NCBI GenBank assembly: GCA_003175915.1
Contig: PSRH01000158.1
Span: forward strand, 1 to 9,987
DNA length: 9,987 bases
Reading direction: 5' to 3'
Origin: Candidatus Melainabacteria bacterium
GTDB taxonomy: Bacteria > Cyanobacteriota > Vampirovibrionia > Obscuribacterales > Obscuribacteraceae
The translations under genes and the position numbers were made by a program. Shown one piece after another: positions 6,464 to 9,987 of this stretch (position 1 is its first letter; every line of letters starts with the position of its first letter). The notes under the pieces were generated by a model, which saw only the letters and a program-made list of their open reading frames with translations, ran no database searches and was not told where the DNA came from.

Positions 6464-7306
6464 TCAGAAATCGAATTGTGGCTTTTGGTCGTCGGTTTTT
6501 TGATAAGTACCTAACAACGTTACACCGATTGCACACATTTCAGAGTCAATGCCGGATACGGTCACTTTCGGGCCCACGAAGCGCATTTCAATCTGACTAT
6601 TTCCTTGCCGATAAGTGGCCCGATTATTTACAATCGGTACAGTTCCTTGGGCCACGCCAGAGTGACCACCGTCGATTGCACTAATGGAAAATTTGATCTT
6701 ACTATGTGGTAGGGCCAGAACATCGAGAGAACCGGCGCTAAACTGGGATGCATCGTTGCGTTCATATTTGCCCGTTACACTAGCTAGATTGAGGTGTTTC
6801 CTGGCGCTGGGTTTCTTTTCGGTTTTAACTTGGCTCCAGTCTGGTTTATCAAACTCAGTGTCCGTAAAGCCTCTGGCAGTAATGTAATCTGCTACAGGCT
6901 TCGGTAAATCATTCATTCCCTGCGCACCATAGATATGTAGAACGCCGTCCTCTAGATAGCCACAACAAGACTTTCCAGTTGAGAGGTTCAAATCAAGCAC
7001 AGATTCCATGATCGTAAATAAGCCTCTGACTCCAGCAGTGAGTGTGCAATGGTCACCGGAAATCTTGGGCAATTCCACCAATTGTGTACAAGCCCAAAAA
7101 CTGGCGTCTTTGTTACCCATCAATGCCCTAATGCGCTGTTTCACCAACGGATCATGCAAAATCTTCCAGGGGTCAGTCTCTTTCCTAAATCGTTCAAAAT
7201 TCTGTGAACTATCCGCAACCACATTTACATCATTGCAAAAGAAGGAGAACGCTAACATTATCCATAGGGCTAGCAAGAATCTAACCGCGCTGTTTGATCT
7301 AATCAC
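6464..7306 (-). CDS. secreted protein of unknown function
   Basis: The protein has 280 residues from the GTG at 7306. An upstream ATG at 7318 is in frame (284 residues), but it has no ribosome binding site and itself forms part of GGAGGT (7311-7316), which is ideally placed for the GTG. Residues 1-31 form a signal peptide (hydrophobic RFLLALWIMLAFSFF, likely cleaved after VVA). The mature N-terminal half (about 35-150) has a charged helical start and cysteines at 73, 87 and 114-115. The linker 155-172 is Lys-rich. The C-terminal domain (about 175-270) has alternating strands: 'VTGKYERND', 'SLDVLALPHSKIKFSISA', 'TVPIVNNRATYRQ', 'IEMRFVGPKVTVSG', 'LLGTYQK'. This is a compact beta-barrel-like module of a type often seen in exported hypothetical proteins. 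No catalytic motif is seen. It sits between the dehydrogenase (53 bases upstream) and the epimerase (22 bases downstream). Confidence 0.8.
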   Translation of the reverse strand: MIRSNSAVRFLLALWIMLAFSFFCNDVNVVADSSQNFERFRKETDPWKILHDPLVKQRIRALMGNKDASFWACTQLVELPKISGDHCTLTAGVRGLFTIMESVLDLNLSTGKSCCGYLEDGVLHIYGAQGMNDLPKPVADYITARGFTDTEFDKPDWSQVKTEKKPSARKHLNLASVTGKYERNDASQFSAGSLDVLALPHSKIKFSISAIDGGHSGVAQGTVPIVNNRATYRQGNSQIEMRFVGPKVTVSGIDSEMCAIGVTLLGTYQKTDDQKPQFDF

Positions 7307-7310
7307 GGTC

Positions 7311-7316
7311 ACCTCC
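7311..7316 (-). promoter_or_regulatory. ribosome binding site GGAGGT that decides a GTG start
   Basis: On the minus strand GGAGGT is followed by GACC and then GTG (7306-7304), a spacing typical of efficient initiation. The competing ATG (7318-7316) ends inside this site and has no Shine-Dalgarno of its own, so the GTG is the better start for the secreted protein. Confidence 0.7.
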
Positions 7317-7359
7317 ATTTACTGCATCTAGATCTAACGAAACTTTTGCAGCTAGGGCT

Positions 7360-8751
7360 TTATTTACGCTTTTGTTGCGCTGTGACTTTTACTCGGCAAG
7401 CATGTTGCAGTCCGATCTTTCCGCACGTCTTACCGATCCCTGAACCTTTGTAGCCACCAAATGGATTAGCAGGTCGCGAATAATCAGTGCCATTATGCGA
7501 GATTGAACCTGCTTCAAGCTGATCTGCTACACGCTTGAACCGTTCCGCATCGTTAGTGTAAACATAAGCCGATAAGCCGTAGGGTGTGTCATTGGCCAAT
7601 TGAATCGCTTCGGCTTCGCTATCAAATGCCGCCACAGGCAAGACAGGCCCGAAAAGCTCTTCATAATATGCGCGCATATCCTTGTTGACGCCAGCTAATA
7701 GCGTGGGCTCAAAATAAGCGCCTTTCGCTCCAGAAGGTACCTTGCCACCAAGTACCACTTTGACGCCCTTGCTTCTGGCATCCTCAACCTGTCCAATTAA
7801 GCGCTCCCTTTGTTTCTCCGATACCAGCGGTCCCACGACCGTATCCTCCTCACACGGATTCCCTAACTTTTGCTGGGAAATGAACTTGGAAAGCTTCGCA
7901 ACTACTTCGTCATAACGTGTCTTGTGGACATACAGTCGCTTAAGTCCACAGCAGATTTGTCCGGCGTTGATGAACTTTGCCCAAAAAATTGGTTGGATCA
8001 TTCTGTCCACATCGGCGTCTTCGAATACGATGCCAGCATCGGATCCGCCCAATTCAAGTGTCACTGGAATGAATTTCTCAGCAGCAATCACATACAGTTT
8101 CTTGCCGACCACCGAGCTACCGGTAAAGTGCAAAAAATCAATATCGCTGCGCGCTAGTAACTCGCCGACATCGCCTGCACCATAAACCTGGTTAAAAACA
8201 CCTTGAGGCAGTTGAGCTTCTCGCCAGGCCTTATCTAACGCCTGTCCAAACAGTGGCACTTCCTCTGAAATCTTGTACACAACAGCATTACCAGCGATCA
8301 ACGGCTGCAATGCTCCCATGACAAAATTTGAAAGTGGAAAATTCCATGGAGTAATAACGCCTGCGACCCCATAGGGCTCGTAATGGATTTGATGAATTTC
8401 CTTGTCATCTTCATAGGAAATTTCCGGCGCAAGACACTGGATAGCGTTATCCAGATTCCATCGGAATTGCCTCATGGCCCAGTCAAATGATGATCGGCTA
8501 CCTTGGATGGGTTTTCCCATTTCCTTGGTTTCAAGTTGAGCGTACTGCTCGCGTCGCTCAGTCAAGTAGCTATACAACTTTTGTAATTCCTTCAGCCTTC
8601 CTTTAACACCCAATTTTTGCCAGGCCGGCTGCCCTTGTCTCGCGCGTTCAACCGCGCGCTTTATATCCGCGGAGGTCGATACCGTCACATCCGCTAGCGA
8701 CTCAAATGTAGCTGGATTGACAGAACAAATTTTGGTAGAGGTCTCTGGCAT
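7360..8751 (-). CDS. NAD(P)-dependent aldehyde dehydrogenase, succinate-semialdehyde type
   Basis: The protein has 463 residues, normal for soluble aldehyde dehydrogenases, which oxidise aldehydes to acids with NAD(P)+ in the cytosol. Seen in order: TPWNFPLSN (134-142) with the oxyanion Asn137; VVYKISEEVP (157-166), the coenzyme-contact Lys region; HFTGSSVVGKKL (208-219), the Rossmann glycine loop; LELGG (232-236) with the general base Glu233; NAGQICC (262-268) with catalytic Cys267; EELFGPV (364-370) with the ribose-binding Glu; and PFGGYKGSGIG (430-440). The overall pattern (short N-terminus 'SVNPATFE', 'KEMGKPI', C-terminal 'GGYKGSGIGKTCGKIGL') fits the succinate-semialdehyde dehydrogenase group (GabD/SSADH). 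The true substrate cannot be fixed from sequence alone. AGGGGG (8758-8763) sits six bases before the ATG. It is the first gene of the likely minus-strand operon. Confidence 0.93.
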   Translation of the reverse strand: MPETSTKICSVNPATFESLADVTVSTSADIKRAVERARQGQPAWQKLGVKGRLKELQKLYSYLTERREQYAQLETKEMGKPIQGSRSSFDWAMRQFRWNLDNAIQCLAPEISYEDDKEIHQIHYEPYGVAGVITPWNFPLSNFVMGALQPLIAGNAVVYKISEEVPLFGQALDKAWREAQLPQGVFNQVYGAGDVGELLARSDIDFLHFTGSSVVGKKLYVIAAEKFIPVTLELGGSDAGIVFEDADVDRMIQPIFWAKFINAGQICCGLKRLYVHKTRYDEVVAKLSKFISQQKLGNPCEEDTVVGPLVSEKQRERLIGQVEDARSKGVKVVLGGKVPSGAKGAYFEPTLLAGVNKDMRAYYEELFGPVLPVAAFDSEAEAIQLANDTPYGLSAYVYTNDAERFKRVADQLEAGSISHNGTDYSRPANPFGGYKGSGIGKTCGKIGLQHACRVKVTAQQKRK

Positions 8752-8775
8752 AAATAGCCCCCTGAGCGGAAGTGA

Positions 8776-9266
8776 TCGAAAACAGCGAATATCCTAGCAC
8801 AAGCGGCTCCGGCGGGTAATCTCAATGCCGAACTGCTTCGATCTATCAAGTCGGAGAAGGCAGAGTTCTTTCAAAAGCTTCAGGTCGTTGCTAACGGAAA
8901 AGGGGAAAGTTTAGAGACCCAAGCCGCTATCAGAGAAGAGGAATCGCGATTCTCAAAGACGGCACTGCGGCTATTGGACAAGACCGTTCGTTGACATATT
9001 GGCAGAGTAACTGGCTTTACTTCGCGATGTCTGGATCCCAATCGGTTAGGAATAATGCTCATGAAAAAAGCACCCATTAGTTTCTTGTTCCATTTCTTAT
9101 CGATGTGGAACAACGTAGCGACCAGCTCTATCCGTCGTATTTTGACTTAAACAAAACAGGCAATATTGTCTACCTCGTCACTGATTTCATGATGATTGAT
9201 GACACGGACGATTGACTCGTATTTGTAACCTGGCAACGATCGCCATGCGATGGTAAATCCGACTGA
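8776..9266 (+). pseudogene. decayed coding sequence, frame-broken, unrecognised
   Basis: Frame 1 is open from 8776 to TGA 8992-8994 for 72 codons with no usable start codon. It reads like a helical protein ('ANILAQAAPAGNLNAELLR', then 'AEFFQKLQVVANGKGESLE', 'TQAAIREEESRF'). The next protein-like stretch lies in frame 0: 'IAILKDGTAAIGQDRSLTYW' and 'NWLYFAMSGSQ', up to TAG 9078. It then continues beyond the stop as 'FLVPFLIDVEQRSDQLYPSY' and 'FDLNKTGNIVYLVTDFMMID' to TGA 9213-9215, with a last piece to TGA 9264. The order of pieces, the change of frame near 8940-8995 and the nonsense codon fit a 5'-truncated, frameshifted gene remnant. Single-base assembly errors could give the same picture, though neighbouring genes are intact. 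The region lies directly upstream of the dehydrogenase start on the opposite strand. No family is recognised, and the protein-likeness is judged by eye. Confidence 0.45.
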
Positions 9267-9624
9267 GGCGCCGGCAGTTAAGATTTGGGCGGCCGACCCG
9301 GCGAACAGTCCAATTGGGACAACATTAAACGAAGATTTTCACAGATAACCAGGGCATTGAGAAGAGCAACAGGAGCCATTCTGGGCGGCATCCCTGGCGA
9401 TGTCTTAATGCTTGCATCAGCCCAACCAATGATGATTAGCGTTTGCTAATCCGGGTATATTGATCAGTACGGCTCGGTGGGTACAACCCAAAACAACGAT
9501 TGATCTCGACTCTATTTCCTCAGCCGGTCACTCGGATTGAAGAGATAGTCGCCGGAGGTACCCACAACTCATTGGCACATATGAGCGGTAGCCGCCGATA
9601 AGGCAAGCGGTTGGGGGGAAATGT
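9267..9624 (+). other. gene-poor stretch with scattered coding-like fragments
   Basis: No intact gene is supported here. Fragments that read like protein appear in different + frames: a 32-codon ATG frame at 9250-9348 ('MVNPTEAPAVKIWAADPANS' then 'PIGTTLNEDFHR'), a frame-0 piece up to TAA near 9447-9449 ('ATGAILGGIPGDVLMLAS'), a frame-1 piece ('LAFANPGILISTARWVQPKT'), and a frame-2 piece ending near 9600 ('PVTRIEEIVAGGTHNSLAHM'). They may continue the decayed sequence upstream. The 80-codon minus-strand frame across 9520-9762 overlaps the better-supported gene at 9625 and is rejected. The ribosome binding site of that gene lies at the right end. Confidence 0.35.
9613..9618 (+). promoter_or_regulatory. 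ribosome binding site (GGGGGG) deciding the 9625 start
   Basis: GGGGGG followed by AA (9613-9620) is six bases before ATG 9625. An out-of-frame ATG at 9621 leads only to a six-residue frame (stop at 9639-9641), so 9625 is the sensible start. Confidence 0.5.
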
Positions 9625-9987
9625 ATGGCCGCCGGCAATAAGACTAATCTTCTCAAGACAAAAAATCTCTATGCAACCCTGGGGCACTTCAAACTGGCGC
9701 CGCTGCAACATCCTCCTACAGTGGCGGACTTGCAGACCATGCTTTCTGAGGAGAAGCGGCACTTCGGACCCGTGATCGAATTATCATGGCGTTATAGAGA
9801 CGAGGATTATTCACTAACCAGAACATCTCCTCGTCCAGGTTCTGAACAGAATCCTACTTGGGCATTGTCCAAGGGCAAAGGCGATAGTGCAGAAAACATT
9901 TGGGCGTACGAGACATCGGATGTTTTGCTGGTTCACAGTATGACTATCTCCGCTTTCCCGGAAGAAGCCTTGCCGGCTCCAGAAGCT
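9625..9987 (+). CDS. hypothetical protein, N-terminal 121 residues (runs off the window)
   Basis: The frame is open from a stop at 9589-9591 to the window end, giving at least 121 codons from ATG 9625, with GGGGGG six bases upstream. The product starts MAAGNKTNLLKTKNLYATLG and has no signal peptide or membrane segment. The visible part shows a Pro-rich link (LAPLQHPPTVADLQTML) into a helix, then strand-rich segments ('FGPVIELSWRYRDEDYSLT', 'ENIWAYETSDVLLVHSMTIS'), and is moving into a Pro/Ala-rich stretch (FPEEALPAPEA) at the edge. No family is recognised. The residue mix is coding-like and the other two + frames are broken here, which supports it as a real gene. It lies downstream of the decayed region and points the same way, but any relation to it is unproven. 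Confidence 0.72.
   Translation, partial: MAAGNKTNLLKTKNLYATLGHFKLAPLQHPPTVADLQTMLSEEKRHFGPVIELSWRYRDEDYSLTRTSPRPGSEQNPTWALSKGKGDSAENIWAYETSDVLLVHSMTISAFPEEALPAPEA

Noticed and set aside
8880..9113. 77-codon minus-strand frame upstream of the dehydrogenase
   Set aside because: It is low-quality protein sequence opposite coding-like + strand pieces, with no ribosome binding site or motif.
9450..9500. 'SGYIDQYGSVGTTQ' in frame 0 as a WG-repeat remnant
   Set aside because: Only one short GYID..G match, in a region of mixed frames. Chance similarity is more likely.
9520..9762. 80-codon minus-strand frame
   Set aside because: It overlaps the + strand gene at 9625, which has a clear ribosome binding site and a longer open frame. 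The minus product has no recognisable features.

Overview
The window looks like a chromosomal stretch of a Gram-negative-type bacterium rich in exported proteins. It holds a WG-repeat membrane protein, a secreted right-handed beta-helix protein and several unrecognised Cys-containing exported proteins, with long gene-poor gaps and mixed ATG/GTG/TTG starts. This mix recalls non-photosynthetic Cyanobacteria-related lineages (Melainabacteria/Vampirovibrionia, for example Obscuribacterales), but that is an inference from gene content. No rRNA, tRNA, IS element, phage gene or CRISPR array was seen.

Left part (1-2821, + strand): the tail of an upstream gene ends in a TAG that shares its G with the GTG start of a signal-peptide/lipoprotein-like gene (64-792). 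An unrecognised, faintly Imm1-like gene follows (776-1279). A 309-base gap then holds a strong 70-nt imperfect hairpin whose 3' arm contains a Shine-Dalgarno-like sequence. Next comes a secreted pectate-lyase-superfamily beta-helix protein (1589-2821).

Middle (3007-5294): a 498-aa protein with a multi-pass membrane N-terminus and eight WG repeats lies on the minus strand, converging on the beta-helix gene. Divergent from it on the + strand are a 53-aa hydrophobic ORF (4729-4890) and a membrane-anchored protein with two CxxC pairs. The start of the latter is best moved downstream to 4935.

Right part, minus strand (8751 to 5317): three genes in the same direction with short gaps form a probable operon: an aldehyde dehydrogenase of the succinate-semialdehyde type, a secreted protein of unknown function that most likely starts at a GTG, and a non-hydrolysing UDP-GlcNAc 2-epimerase (wecB/mnaA). 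The epimerase points to surface polysaccharide synthesis (ManNAc supply). Its link to the dehydrogenase is positional only.

Right edge (8776-9987, + strand): about 0.8 kb of protein-like reading frames broken by stops and frame changes, read as a decayed gene or genes. After it comes an intact ORF with a good ribosome binding site (9625) that runs off the window.

No complete novel system is demonstrated. The items most worth checking are the hairpin at 1394-1463, the nested frames at 4729-4935 and the decayed region at 8776-9624.
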